64,000 nucleotides of DNA, taken from positions 1-64,000 of the forward strand of contig NZ_JACC01000026.1 in the NCBI RefSeq assembly GCF_000520955.1, in the 5' to 3' direction. This DNA comes from Aquimarina pacifica (GTDB lineage Bacteria > Bacteroidota > Bacteroidia > Flavobacteriales > Flavobacteriaceae). The notes under the pieces were generated by a model. It was not told the origin of the DNA, made no database searches, and was given only the letters and a program-made list of their open reading frames with translations. Shown piece by piece: positions 27,100-36,659 of the stretch (position 1 is the stretch's first letter; every line of letters starts with the position of its first letter). The position numbers and the translations under genes are program-made.

Positions 27100-29166
27100 T
27101 TAACTAACTACCGCTCCCGGGTTTACTCCATCTTCATCAGGGTTTAGGAAAACTAATTTTCCTTCCGGAGTTTCTGTCATTAGAATCATACCTTCACTTT
27201 CTACGCCTCTTAGTTTTCTAGGAGCAAGATTAACGAGTACAGATACTTTTTTACCGATCACCTCTTCTGGTGTGAAGTGTTCGGCAATTCCGGATACGAT
27301 TGTTCTTTCATTGATACCTGTATCAACTTTGAGTACCAACAACTTTTTTGCTTTGGGCATTTTTTCTGCTTCAATAATTGTCCCAATGCGAATATCTAGT
27401 TTTGTAAAATCTTCAAAAGTAGCAGTGTCTTTTTGAGGTTCTACAACTTTATTTTCTGCTTCGTTGGCTTTTTTGGTAGCTTCTAGTTTATCTAATTGTT
27501 GTTGGATCTGCTGATCTTCGATTTTAGAAAATAACAATGTTCCTTTTTTAATCTGATGATTAGAGGGAAGCAATACTTCTTTAGTGGCAATTTCATTCCA
27601 GTTGGTTTTTAACTGGTCAGAATCGATTGCCAATATATTTTTTAATTTTTGAGAAGTAAAGGGTAAAAATGGTTCTGAAAGCGTTGCTAGTGCAGAAGCG
27701 ATCTGAAGTGCTACGTACATAATAGTTTTAGTGCGCTGTTCATCTGTTTTTATTAATTTCCAGGGTTCTTCATCTGCCAAGTATTTATTACCCAATCTAG
27801 CCACATTAAGGAGTTCTTGACTTGCTTCTCTAAATCTATATCGTTCTATAGAGCTAGAAATTACGGCTGGGTACGCCTTAAGTTCTGTAAGAACTTGCGT
27901 ATCTACTTCAGAAAATGTGTTTGGAGTGGGGATAATACCATCATAATATTTGTTGGTAAGCACTACAACACGATTAATGAAATTACCAAAAATGGCGACT
28001 AACTCATTGTTGTTACGTGCCTGAAAATCTTTCCAAGTAAAATCATTGTCTTTGGTTTCTGGGGCATTTGCTGTAAGAGCGTATCTAAGTACATCTTGCT
28101 GATCCGGAAATTCTTCTAGATATTCATGCAGCCATACTGCCCAGTTTTTTGAGGTAGAAAGTTTATTGCCTTCAAGATTAAGAAACTCATTGGCAGGTAC
28201 ATTTTCTGGTAGTACATAACTTCCTTCTGCTTTGAGCATACTAGGGAAGATGATACAGTGAAATACAATATTATCCTTACCAATAAAGTGGATCAATTTT
28301 GTTTTGGGATCTTTCCAATATGGTTCCCAGTCTTTTCCCTCTCTTTCTGCCCATTCTTTGGTAGATGAGATATATCCTATCGGAGCATCGAACCAAACAT
28401 AAAGTACTTTTCCTTCTGCACCTTCTACAGGAACAGGAATTCCCCAGTCCAAATCTCTTGTTACTGCACGTGGACGAAGCCCATCGTCTACCCAAGATTT
28501 TATTTGACCATATACATTGGTTTTCCAATCTTTTTTATGACCAACCAATACCCATTCTCTTAAGAAATCTTCATATTTGTCTAGTGGTAAATACCAGTGT
28601 TTTGTTTGTTTGAGTGTTGGTTCTGCTCCAGAAATAGTAGATTTTGGATTGATAAGTTCTGTTGCACTTAGTGAGCTTCCGCATTTTTCGCATTGATCAC
28701 CATAGGCTTCTTCGTGACCACATTTAGGACAGGTGCCAATTACAAAACGATCTGCCAGAAATTGTTGTGCTTCTGGATCATAAAGTTGTTCTGATGTTTC
28801 TTCAATAAAAGCACCATCATCATAAAGTTTTTTGAAAAAATCAGAAGCTGTTTCATGATGTATGGGAGCAGAGGTTCTTGAGTAGTTATCAAAAGAAATT
28901 CCAAAATCACTAAATGATTTTTTAATGATAGAATGATACTTATCTATGATTACCTGCGGAGAAACCCCTTCTTTTTTGGCACGCATCGGGATGGCAGCAC
29001 CATGCTCATCGCTGCCGCAAATAAAAGCAACATCATTGCCAGTTATCCTAAGGTAACGAGAATAAATATCTGCAGGGACATATACTCCTGCAAGGTGTCC
29101 TATATGTATAGGTCCGTTTGTATATGGTAAAGCTGCTGTAATGGTATATCTTTCTGGTGCACTCAT
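27100..29166 (-). CDS. metG: Methionyl-tRNA synthetase with C-terminal tRNA-binding domain
   Basis: 688 residues. The class I signature HIGH is at residues 21-24 ([11 protein letters not shown]) and the KMSKS loop appears as KLSTS. A four-Cys zinc knuckle is present as [18 protein letters not shown]. The anticodon-binding helices follow, and residues from about 585 form an OB-fold EMAP/Arc1p-like tRNA-binding domain ([21 protein letters not shown]). It charges tRNA-Met. It is monocistronic, with a strong terminator downstream. Confidence 0.98.
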   Translation of the reverse strand: MSAPERYTITAALPYTNGPIHIGHLAGVYVPADIYSRYLRITGNDVAFICGSDEHGAAIPMRAKKEGVSPQVIIDKYHSIIKKSFSDFGISFDNYSRTSAPIHHETASDFFKKLYDDGAFIEETSEQLYDPEAQQFLADRFVIGTCPKCGHEEAYGDQCEKCGSSLSATELINPKSTISGAEPTLKQTKHWYLPLDKYEDFLREWVLVGHKKDWKTNVYGQIKSWVDDGLRPRAVTRDLDWGIPVPVEGAEGKVLYVWFDAPIGYISSTKEWAEREGKDWEPYWKDPKTKLIHFIGKDNIVFHCIIFPSMLKAEGSYVLPENVPANEFLNLEGNKLSTSKNWAVWLHEYLEEFPDQQDVLRYALTANAPETKDNDFTWKDFQARNNNELVAIFGNFINRVVVLTNKYYDGIIPTPNTFSEVDTQVLTELKAYPAVISSSIERYRFREASQELLNVARLGNKYLADEEPWKLIKTDEQRTKTIMYVALQIASALATLSEPFLPFTSQKLKNILAIDSDQLKTNWNEIATKEVLLPSNHQIKKGTLLFSKIEDQQIQQQLDKLEATKKANEAENKVVEPQKDTATFEDFTKLDIRIGTIIEAEKMPKAKKLLVLKVDTGINERTIVSGIAEHFTPEEVIGKKVSVLVNLAPRKLRGVESEGMILMTETPEGKLVFLNPDEDGVNPGAVVS

Positions 29167-29256
29167 AATCTAAATAAAAATAAGGCACAAAGGTACTAAT
29201 ACCATTTTAACTTTTAAATGTCACATGAAGTAATTTACAGCTTGTCGAATTATTAT

Positions 29257-29291
29257 TGGGGAGAAATAAGATAGTGCTTAATTTCTCCCCA
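29257..29291. terminator. Hairpin downstream of the DUF1501 gene
   Basis: TGGGGAGAAAT (29257-29267) pairs exactly with ATTTCTCCCCA (29281-29291) around a 13-nt loop. There is no long T run on the minus strand, so it may stabilise the 3' end rather than terminate efficiently. Confidence 0.5.
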
Positions 29292-29328
29292 GTATCTAGT
29301 GTTTTTTGTTTAATACTACTTTTTAGGA

Positions 29329-30957
29329 TTAAGAAATCAGAATAGAACGGCTATAGTTACCACCGTTGGTTTCTATAAGATATACATAAGGCCCTGTGCT
29401 TAATCTTGTATTGGCTGATTCTTTGACATTGATTATAAGCTCATCACCTTCCATAAGCATTTCATTACTTAGTGTTGCTACTTTCTGGCCGATAACATTA
29501 TATAAAGAAACATTAATATGTCTGGTTTCTGGAGTAGCGATATTAATAAGCGTTTGGCTATCACTGTAACTTACTATGTGTGTAACTCCTGATCCATCAA
29601 GTGGAATATTAGAATTTGTTCCTGAACAGTTAAATCCTAAGTCCAAAGATTCAAAATCAGCTCCTAGTAGCACTCTCCCTACAGTGCCTTCATCGATACA
29701 CAACCAATCTTTTAGAACAGTTGCATACACTTGTCTAAAATCTGTTCCATAAGTTACATTGCCTCCTCTAGTCAAGTTAGTCAAATCAGGGTGTTCACCG
29801 GCAAAACCATTTCCATCGAGTGCAGGTCCAAAAAATAGGGTTGGTGCTGCAGTACCATGATCTGTTCCTAAAGAGCCATTTTCTGTAAATCGTCTTCCGA
29901 ATTCTGATGTTGTCATGGTCAGTACTTTATCATCCCAACCTGCTGCTGCAAGATCATTATAAAATGTACTTATACCTTCTGATAACGAGTTAAGAAGTTC
30001 TTGATGTCTCTGTATTTGGTTATTATGTGTATCAAATCCTCCTAAGGTTACTAAGTATACTTTGGTGCCTAAATTTCCTTTGATAAGTCTAGCAATGATG
30101 CGTAATTGTCTGGCAAAACCATCATCATCAAGGTATTCTGCAAAATCAGTAGATTGATTATAAGCACTACTAATTACATCTGCATAGGTAAAGGTCGTGT
30201 TGGTAACCTCTCTTATATGACGCACTTGCTCGTCATAGGTGCAATCCCCTAATGTTTCTGTGCCATATGAAGTACCGTTTAAAGCGTATTGTTCTAATCT
30301 TTCTGGACTTGATACTGCAAAAGAAAAGTCATTTTCGGGTCCTCTAAAAATTAGATTTCCGATACTCCCTATTTGTATTGACGGAGGGCTTGCAGGAGGA
30401 TTAAAAATGTAATCAGGATATATTTCCTGAAAATAACGTCCCATAAAACCACTTCTTTCATCAGGCTCATCTAAACTAGTGTTTGCATAGATATCAGATC
30501 CTCTAAAATGAGACAAAGAGGAATCTTCATAGCCTACCCCGTGTACCACTCGCATTTGACCATCACCCCATAGATTTTCTAATTTATTCATGGGTTTTGG
30601 CATCGCAAAATCATCATCAAGGGTTATAAATTCACTTGGTGGTATTTTTATAAGAGGTCGAGCGTTGGCATAGATATCATAGTCATATACAGGAATAATG
30701 GTATTAAACCCATCATTACCTCCTTGTAGTCTTACCAATACTAAAATGTTATCGTTTTCGGCTTGACTAAGGGCAATAGAGAGGGGAGAAGGCCGTGATG
30801 CTGTTAAGGCAGTATTGCCAAGCATCATAGATCCCCCGCCAACAAGCCCTAAAGCCTGAAGGAAAGATCTTCGGTTCCATTTTTTATGATCTTCGGTATT
30901 ACAACCGTCTTTATTCGTTTTTATATTTTTATTCTGAGAGTGATGAGTATCGCACAT
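29329..30957 (-). CDS. DUF1501 protein with T9SS sorting domain
   Basis: About 542 residues from the ATG at 30957. A twin-Arg-like leader is visible (NRRSFLQALGLVGGGSMML). DUF1501 signatures include VLVRLQGGNDGFNTIIP, HGVGYEDSSLSHFRGSDIY, VYLVTLGGFDTHNNQ and SEFGRRFTENGSLGTDHGT, of the alkaline-phosphatase-like fold. The last 75 residues form a type A T9SS sorting domain (INVSLYNVIGQKVATLS, GPYVYLIETNG), so the mature protein is probably secreted or surface bound. It lies 7 bp after the DUF1800 gene, with which DUF1501 genes are regularly paired. Confidence 0.92.
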   Translation of the reverse strand: MCDTHHSQNKNIKTNKDGCNTEDHKKWNRRSFLQALGLVGGGSMMLGNTALTASRPSPLSIALSQAENDNILVLVRLQGGNDGFNTIIPVYDYDIYANARPLIKIPPSEFITLDDDFAMPKPMNKLENLWGDGQMRVVHGVGYEDSSLSHFRGSDIYANTSLDEPDERSGFMGRYFQEIYPDYIFNPPASPPSIQIGSIGNLIFRGPENDFSFAVSSPERLEQYALNGTSYGTETLGDCTYDEQVRHIREVTNTTFTYADVISSAYNQSTDFAEYLDDDGFARQLRIIARLIKGNLGTKVYLVTLGGFDTHNNQIQRHQELLNSLSEGISTFYNDLAAAGWDDKVLTMTTSEFGRRFTENGSLGTDHGTAAPTLFFGPALDGNGFAGEHPDLTNLTRGGNVTYGTDFRQVYATVLKDWLCIDEGTVGRVLLGADFESLDLGFNCSGTNSNIPLDGSGVTHIVSYSDSQTLINIATPETRHINVSLYNVIGQKVATLSNEMLMEGDELIINVKESANTRLSTGPYVYLIETNGGNYSRSILIS

Positions 30958-30964
30958 GACAATT

Positions 30965-32473
30965 TTATTTAAGTTGGAATTCAGGGATTTCTGCAATATA
31001 ATTAAGTAAGGCAGCAAATTGATCTGGCAGTTCTGGATATCCTACGGTCCAGGTGCCATCTTCAAAATAATTTTCTGGGATACCGTCTATTTTAAAGACG
31101 CCCACTGCTTCGTTAAAAATTATAGCATCATCAATTCCTCTGGGGAAGAAATAATTAAGAATTGTAGCAACAACATGTTCTACGTCTGTTTCAGTAATGG
31201 CAAGATTCCCATCGGCTAGTTCGCCAATAGGCATTCCGATCACAAAATCACCAAACTGAGTTTGATTCTGATTATAGGCTTGACTCATTAAATATCGAAT
31301 GCTCTCCCAACGACCTAATAATAGATCTGGACTGATCCAATCATGATTTCCTTGCCATCCTTCTACATCGATAGGGTTTAGCATTTCTTGTCCCAGCATT
31401 TCTGTACTTCCAAAAATAGAATCAACAACATCCAGATTTGCAGGTAATTCAAAACCGGTTTCATTATAGTAGCAAATCATAAGGTCACAAGGACTTTTTA
31501 CGATTGAACCAATAGCCTCTTGATCAAAAAAGTGTTCACTTTTAAAAAGTTGGCGAAGTACTTCAGCAATATTATACCCTGTACTAATAAATGTTTGCGC
31601 CATTTCTGCAACAATAACATCACTACAAGTAGGGCTTACGAAGTACGTATATAGTTTGCCACAAATAAAAGTAGCAACCTGAGTTTCTCTTTGTTCGAAT
31701 AGAATTCTGATCACATCATCATATCCCCAATTTCCTACTTCTCCAAAAATATCTTTATTTTCATTACTAAAACGACTTGCGTTAAAGAGAATATCTCCCC
31801 ATGAAATATCATTCGTGTCTACATATCCGGTGAGTGCTTTAGCTGTTTCTTGGATGTCATCTTCAGTATAGTTATTATCTACCCCAAGAGTAAAAAGCTC
31901 ATATAATTCTCGAGCATAGTTTTCATTGGGTCGGTCATTTATGTTTTCGTCTCCATTAAGATAAACGAGCATTGCATTGCATATACCAACATCATAAACA
32001 AAATCTCTAAAATTACCTAGCGCATGTAGCTGCAGAAGATTATAGTATTGATATTGATATGCAGGGCTTCTATATTCCTCATCTTCTGTTACGAAATGAT
32101 TGCTCCAGAATAAGGTAAGTCGATCTCTGACCTTGTTTTGTATTAAGTCATTAATCATTTGCGCTTTGCCTTCACCTAGATAATAACCAATGCTATTATC
32201 TTCATTGAGCATTTCTGCAGCTTCAAATTGATCTCTGTTCCAGAATGCCCATATAGGTTCTGCTGTTGTATTAAGAGCAATAGCATCATCTATTAGTGTA
32301 TCTACCAGAGCTCCTGGTGTTTGAGAGAGTGCGCTTAGAACTTCTGGTTTTGAAGCTCCAAAGGCAATTCTTCGATACAAATGATGAATTTTGGTAACAT
32401 TCCAAGGGTTCGTTGCAGAGGGTACATATTCTGCTAACGTGGCAAGATTACACGAAGTATCTGACGACATCAT
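30965..32473 (-). CDS. DUF1800 family protein
   Basis: About 502 residues from the ATG at 32473; a TTG two codons earlier is a less likely start. DUF1800 wording: HLYRRIAFGASKPEVL, RDRLTLFWSNHFVT, YYNLLQLHALGNFRDFVYDV, MLVYLNGDENINDRPNENYARELYELFTLG and DIQETAKALTGY. No signal peptide is evident. The role of this family is not established; the constant pairing with DUF1501 suggests the two act together. The DUF1501 gene follows after 7 bp. Confidence 0.92.
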   Translation of the reverse strand: MMSSDTSCNLATLAEYVPSATNPWNVTKIHHLYRRIAFGASKPEVLSALSQTPGALVDTLIDDAIALNTTAEPIWAFWNRDQFEAAEMLNEDNSIGYYLGEGKAQMINDLIQNKVRDRLTLFWSNHFVTEDEEYRSPAYQYQYYNLLQLHALGNFRDFVYDVGICNAMLVYLNGDENINDRPNENYARELYELFTLGVDNNYTEDDIQETAKALTGYVDTNDISWGDILFNASRFSNENKDIFGEVGNWGYDDVIRILFEQRETQVATFICGKLYTYFVSPTCSDVIVAEMAQTFISTGYNIAEVLRQLFKSEHFFDQEAIGSIVKSPCDLMICYYNETGFELPANLDVVDSIFGSTEMLGQEMLNPIDVEGWQGNHDWISPDLLLGRWESIRYLMSQAYNQNQTQFGDFVIGMPIGELADGNLAITETDVEHVVATILNYFFPRGIDDAIIFNEAVGVFKIDGIPENYFEDGTWTVGYPELPDQFAALLNYIAEIPEFQLK

Positions 32474-32582
32474 AGACAATAGGGTTTAGAAGTAGCTGTT
32501 TTAGGGACGAAATATTGTACAATATACTAGTTTCTAACGAAAGTATTTGTTAATTAGTATCTCAAAATCGAAAATTTATGAT

Positions 32583-33479
32583 ATGCTAACGCCTGAATTT
32601 ATTAGAAAAGGTGATAAAATAGGGATTGTTTCTACCGCGAGAAAGATCATCCCAAAAGAGATAACTGAAGCAATAGAATTATTAAAAACATGGGGCTTAG
32701 AGCCTGTATTAGGAGCCACTATTGGCAAAGAGTATAATCAATTTGCAGGTTCTGATCAGGAACGCGCAGGTGATTTTCAGTCAATGCTTGATAATGACGA
32801 AATTCGGGCTATTTGGTGTGCTCGTGGTGGTTATGGGACAGTCCGAATTATCGATAAAATTGATTTTTCAAAATTTTGTAGAAACCCCAAATGGATTATC
32901 GGATACTCGGATATCACAGTTTTACATGCGCACATTCATAATTTTGGAGTGCAGTCCCTACATGCCGCAATGCCTATTGATATTCATAAAGGTACCGATG
33001 CTTCAAGAAATTCATTAAGAGATGTTCTTTTTGGTAAAAAGTTGATTTACGAGATCTCGAGTAAAAAAAAGAATAGGTTGGGTGCTGCAAAAGGACAATT
33101 GATAGGAGGTAATTTATCAATCTTATATTCGTTATGCGGATCAGAGTCCTCTATAGATACTTCGGGTAAAATTTTATGTATCGAAGATTTAGATGAATAT
33201 TTGTATCATATAGATCGTATGTTACAAAATCTTAAGCGGAATGGATATTTTGAGAATTTGGCTGGTTTAATCGTAGGCGGAATGACCAAAATGCATGATA
33301 ATAATATTCCTTTTGGTAAAAACGCAAAAAAAATTATTCTTGACATCACCAAGGAATATCGTTTTCCTGTAGCATTTAATTTCCCGATGGGACATATTGA
33401 AGATAACAGAGCATTAGTTTTTGGAGCAGAAGCTTCGTTAGAAGTGTTAAAGGATAACGTAAAATTTACATATATTTAG
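32583..33479 (+). CDS. LD-carboxypeptidase (peptidase S66)
   Basis: About 298 residues from the ATG at 32583 (MLTPEFIRKGDKIGIVS), the standard family start; a TTG further up is unlikely. The S66 Ser-Glu-His triad is visible: Ser in WIIGYSDITVLH, Glu in CIEDLDEYLYHIDRML and His in FPMGHIEDN. CARGGYGTVRIID is the conserved loop before the Ser. The enzyme trims the terminal D-Ala from murein tetrapeptides during cytoplasmic recycling. The YraN-family gene starts 2 bp downstream. Confidence 0.94.
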   Translation: MLTPEFIRKGDKIGIVSTARKIIPKEITEAIELLKTWGLEPVLGATIGKEYNQFAGSDQERAGDFQSMLDNDEIRAIWCARGGYGTVRIIDKIDFSKFCRNPKWIIGYSDITVLHAHIHNFGVQSLHAAMPIDIHKGTDASRNSLRDVLFGKKLIYEISSKKKNRLGAAKGQLIGGNLSILYSLCGSESSIDTSGKILCIEDLDEYLYHIDRMLQNLKRNGYFENLAGLIVGGMTKMHDNNIPFGKNAKKIILDITKEYRFPVAFNFPMGHIEDNRALVFGAEASLEVLKDNVKFTYI

Positions 33480-33481
33480 TT

Positions 33482-33841
33482 ATGGCAGAGCATAATTCGC
33501 TAGGTAAAAAAGGAGAACAGATGGCGATAGATCTTTTGTTGAAAAAAGGATATGATATTTTGGAAAAAAATTATCGATATTTGAAAAATGAAATAGATAT
33601 TATTGCTCAAAAAGGAGGTGTGCTCGTAGCTGTAGAGGTTAAAACAAGAAGTACTATAGAATTCGGGAATCCTCAGGATTTTGTGAAACCAAAGCAAATA
33701 CAATCATTGGTAAAAGTAATAGACTATTATGTAAACGAACAAAATCTAGATGTAGAAGTACGTTTTGATATTGTTGCAATTATAAAAAATAAAACCGGAA
33801 CCCGTATTGAACATCTCGAGGATGCTTTTTATCATTTTTAA
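33482..33841 (+). CDS. YraN family (UPF0102) putative endonuclease-fold protein
   Basis: 119 residues. The PD-(D/E)xK nuclease-like core is visible as GEQMAIDLLLKKGYDILEKNYR, then NEIDIIAQ and LVAVEVKTRS, with the Asp and Glu-x-Lys in their usual positions. RFDIVAI closes the fold. Length is normal for the family. Function is not established, though a link to DNA processing is suspected. It is co-transcribed with the LD-carboxypeptidase gene (2 bp gap). Confidence 0.93.
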   Translation: MAEHNSLGKKGEQMAIDLLLKKGYDILEKNYRYLKNEIDIIAQKGGVLVAVEVKTRSTIEFGNPQDFVKPKQIQSLVKVIDYYVNEQNLDVEVRFDIVAIIKNKTGTRIEHLEDAFYHF

Positions 33842-33897
33842 CCACCATTTCTATTTTTCTAAATCTATTAGAAATTGATTTGTTATAAAAGTTTATC

Positions 33898-35034
33898 ATG
33901 TTTTCTTTTGAGCTATTAGATATCATATTGTTTGCAGGTATAAGTCAGGGTGTTTTTTTAGGAACTACCTTATTGACAGTAACGAATCGAAATACAGCTG
34001 CCAATAAAATATTATCGATCGTTCTATTTATCGCAACGCTCATGTTAATTGGAAGAATGATCTACTTTAGATTTCCGAATACCTTACTTCGGCAAATTGC
34101 AAATTTTGCAGACACGGTTATTTTTCTCTTTGGTCCTCTAGTATATTTGTATTTCAGGAGACTTACTTTTAAAGAGCCTCAAGAATATAAATTACCATTG
34201 AGACATTATATCCTGGCCCTGATTCCTATTTTGTTTTTTTCTTGGAATTTACTCTATACACCAAAAGAGTTTAGGGATGTTCTTCGTGACTATAATATAA
34301 GTCTAGGTCTTGTATATGCTATAATTGGTGGACTGGGGATTGTGTCTAATTTTTATTACTGGTTCAAGTCCTTTCTATTGGTAAGATTATATCAAAAAGA
34401 GGAGAAAAATAATATCTCATATTCTCAATATGTAACCTATTTTTTATATGCTTTCTTAACCGCAGTATTTTTAATGCTCATTTTGTGGCTAACCAGTTTT
34501 GTGAATTTTAATTTTTTTGGAAAAATAGTACCATTTATATCCTATGACATGGTTTGGGTGTCGATTCCGGTTTTTGTATATGTAGTAGGCTATTACAGTC
34601 TTAAACAGCCGGAGATTTTTAGGGTACCCTTAAAAAAGATACCTAAGACCAAGAAAGTAATTGTAAAAAACAGATTAGAGGGAGACGCATTACTTCGATT
34701 AAAGGAAAACCTAAGAAGCCTTATGGATCAGGAAAAAGTATATTTGGATAATGAACTAACCCTAAGAGGTCTTTCAGAAAAACTACAAACATCTCCTAAT
34801 AACGTATCATGGCTGCTTAACAATGTATATCACTCTACTTTTCATGATTATATTAATCAATTTAGGGTTCAGGAGTTTATACAAAAAGTAGAAAAAGGAG
34901 AGCATCATGCCCATACATTATTAGGATTATCACTAGACTCTGGTTTTAATTCTAAATCAACTTTTAATAAGGCTTTTAAAACACATATGAATGATACGCC
35001 TACGAGCTATATCAAAAAAATGAGCCTGAATTAA
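33898..35034 (+). CDS. Membrane-embedded AraC-type regulator, copy 1
   Basis: 378 residues. The first 240 hold about seven hydrophobic helices (roughly 8-28, 38-57, 70-88, 103-121, 135-157, 180-203 and 217-236). A basic linker leads to an AraC-type double helix-turn-helix (about 275-378): LTLRGLSEKLQTSPNNVSWLLN and LGLSLDSGFNSKSTFNKAFK, ending NDTPTSYIKK. The domain order suggests a membrane sensor that binds DNA directly. It is followed by an NHL-type lipoprotein gene, and the pair recurs at 36660-39245. A ligand or signal is not known. Confidence 0.9.
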   Translation: MFSFELLDIILFAGISQGVFLGTTLLTVTNRNTAANKILSIVLFIATLMLIGRMIYFRFPNTLLRQIANFADTVIFLFGPLVYLYFRRLTFKEPQEYKLPLRHYILALIPILFFSWNLLYTPKEFRDVLRDYNISLGLVYAIIGGLGIVSNFYYWFKSFLLVRLYQKEEKNNISYSQYVTYFLYAFLTAVFLMLILWLTSFVNFNFFGKIVPFISYDMVWVSIPVFVYVVGYYSLKQPEIFRVPLKKIPKTKKVIVKNRLEGDALLRLKENLRSLMDQEKVYLDNELTLRGLSEKLQTSPNNVSWLLNNVYHSTFHDYINQFRVQEFIQKVEKGEHHAHTLLGLSLDSGFNSKSTFNKAFKTHMNDTPTSYIKKMSLN

Positions 35035-35052
35035 ACTCGTTTTGCGTCAAAG
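35031..35052 (-). promoter_or_regulatory. Shared GCATAAAACGGGTT-type motif, copy A
   Basis: On the minus strand this reads GACGCAAAACGAGTTTAA, preceded by CTTT. Relatives occur in each other gap of the duplicated module (35353, 36566, 37921). It overlaps the stop codon of the first AraC-type gene. Confidence 0.4.
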
Positions 35053-35352
35053 AAAATAGATGCTACTACTTTTGTGTTGACTTTTTAAAGCAAAAGCCTT
35101 AAAAAACTGAATTCTTACTCTGCAGAAGGATAACTATTTTCTCTACTACTGTAGTCCGCACTATAATCACATATTGTCTTTATCAACCCAATTAGTTAAC
35201 CCCACATTATATTAGAAAATCTACTACAGCCTAAAACGACTTCAGATACTATCGCTTTGCTGCATTTTTATTGTAACCCTAGCGATACTATGGTAAAACT
35301 AAGAAAACACTAGTGTATATCGTATTTACTGGTTTCATAACGAAGTTCTAAT

Positions 35353-35366
35353 GCATAACGGGTTAA
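35353..35366 (+). promoter_or_regulatory. Shared GCATAAAACGGGTT-type motif, copy B
   Basis: GCATAACGGGTTAA, about 55 bp before the promoter of the first NHL-type lipoprotein gene. It differs from copy D by a deletion of two As. The rest of 35035-35462 shows nothing else firm apart from that promoter. Confidence 0.4.
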
Positions 35367-35406
35367 CCAAAAAATATAAAAGCACAAGTCCTATTGTGTA
35401 CATTCG

Positions 35407-35438
35407 GTCGATTGACGTGAGGGTTCAGACTATTTTTG
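35407..35438 (+). promoter_or_regulatory. Promoter of NHL lipoprotein gene 1
   Basis: GTCGATT (35407-35413), 17 nt, then TATTTTTG (35431-35438). The second lipoprotein gene has the same arrangement with identical spacing (38264-38295). The predicted transcript starts near 35445, 18 nt before the ATG at 35463. This rules out the upstream in-frame start at 35436, which lies in the -7 box. Confidence 0.65.
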
Positions 35439-35462
35439 AGTAAACTTTTAAATCATAAACGA

Positions 35463-36386
35463 ATGAAAAATTTTATTTCAATTTTCGCAACTAAAGTAGT
35501 TGTTTTAATAGGTATAACTTCTGCTGTACTAGGTTCATGTCATGGGGATCCGGTATTCTCAGATCTTGAGGTGACCACTTTATCTTCTGATATTCCAGGA
35601 GTTGGTTTTGATGCTGTAACACATGACACAGCAGGGAACATTTATATGTCAGAATTTGGTGAATTTGCAGGTGGTAATGGAAACGGGACACGTATTTTTA
35701 AGATAGATAAATTTGGAGCTCAAAGTGTATTTATCGAAAATCTAGAAGGCCCTTTGGGAAATGCTATTGATAACCATGGTAATTTTTATGTAGTACATTC
35801 TAATGACGGAGGTGGATCGGGTGAAGTATTAAAAATAGCAGCTGATGGTACAAGAACTGTATTAGCTACTGTAGAGGGATTTCCTGCAGGATTAACAATT
35901 GATAAGAAGGGCAATCTTTATGTTTCTAATTTTGTTACTCCTACAGTTCATAAGATTACTCCTTCAGGAGAATTTAGTCTCTATGCCGAGGACGAATCAC
36001 TTGCTGGTGGTGTTGGCATCGATATCGATAAAAAAGGGAATGTAATTGTAGGGAACTATGTTACTGCGGATATTTTATCTATTGATAAAAAAGGAGAGGT
36101 TTCTCTAATTGCTAATATTCCTGATATTGTTGTCGGAGGTGGCGGAATAGGATATATTATCGTTGCGGGAAACTCAATTTTTGCTACAGGCATTTCTACA
36201 CATAAGATTTTTAGAGTGTCAATGAGTGGCGAAGTAATCCATTTTGCAGGAAGTGGAGAATCAGGAGAAGTAGATGGCCCATTATTAGAGGCAACTTTTC
36301 GAAGGCCAAATGGAATCACGGCATATAACCGAACATTATTTATTGGGGGATATGGTGCAACTAGTTTGCGAAAAATTCAATTTTAA
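35463..36386 (+). CDS. NHL-type beta-propeller lipoprotein, copy 1
   Basis: About 307 residues from the ATG at 35463. The signal peptide ends in a lipobox (VLGSCHGDP). The mature part is a series of about six NHL/SMP-30-like blades with the recurrent wording D..GN.Y.S (DTAGNIYMSEFG, DNHGNFYVVHS, DKKGNLYVSNF, DKKGNVIVGNY) and ends in RRPNGITAY, LFIGGYGATSLRKI. Such propellers bind ligands or act as lactonases. It is paired with the AraC-type membrane regulator upstream; a role as envelope-side partner or target gene is inference. A terminator follows at 36512. Confidence 0.85.
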   Translation: MKNFISIFATKVVVLIGITSAVLGSCHGDPVFSDLEVTTLSSDIPGVGFDAVTHDTAGNIYMSEFGEFAGGNGNGTRIFKIDKFGAQSVFIENLEGPLGNAIDNHGNFYVVHSNDGGGSGEVLKIAADGTRTVLATVEGFPAGLTIDKKGNLYVSNFVTPTVHKITPSGEFSLYAEDESLAGGVGIDIDKKGNVIVGNYVTADILSIDKKGEVSLIANIPDIVVGGGGIGYIIVAGNSIFATGISTHKIFRVSMSGEVIHFAGSGESGEVDGPLLEATFRRPNGITAYNRTLFIGGYGATSLRKIQF

Positions 36387-36511
36387 GAACTTTTTGAGTA
36401 TGGATTGTTAGTCAGATCAATACTGTCGCATTTAGTCTTACTTATTAAGAAATCTTTAGGTTAGGGTAAAAGAGAAATTTAATAATTCATAAGAAGAAAT
36501 ACGACCAAAAG

Positions 36512-36536
36512 ACCGGGACCTAGTCTCGGTTTTTTT
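36512..36536 (+). terminator. Terminator after NHL lipoprotein gene 1
   Basis: ACCGGGAC (36512-36519) pairs with GTCTCGGT (36523-36530, one G-U pair) around a three-base loop, followed by a seven-T run. It separates the two copies of the duplicated module. Confidence 0.85.
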
Positions 36537-36565
36537 AATAATTATAGCTTCCCCATTTTTTTTGT

Positions 36566-36582
36566 GCATAAAACGGATTTAA
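36566..36582 (+). promoter_or_regulatory. Shared GCATAAAACGGGTT-type motif, copy C
   Basis: GCATAAAACGGATTTAA, preceded by TTTGT, about 80 bp before the second AraC-type gene. A TAGTTTTG box (36629-36636) lies between it and the ATG at 36660, but no TTG sits at the right distance. Confidence 0.45.
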
Positions 36583-36659
36583 AATGTATGATTGTACCCA
36601 AAAAGACGTATAATTTCATAAATCAACGTAGTTTTGATACTTAATTTTAAGCGAAATAC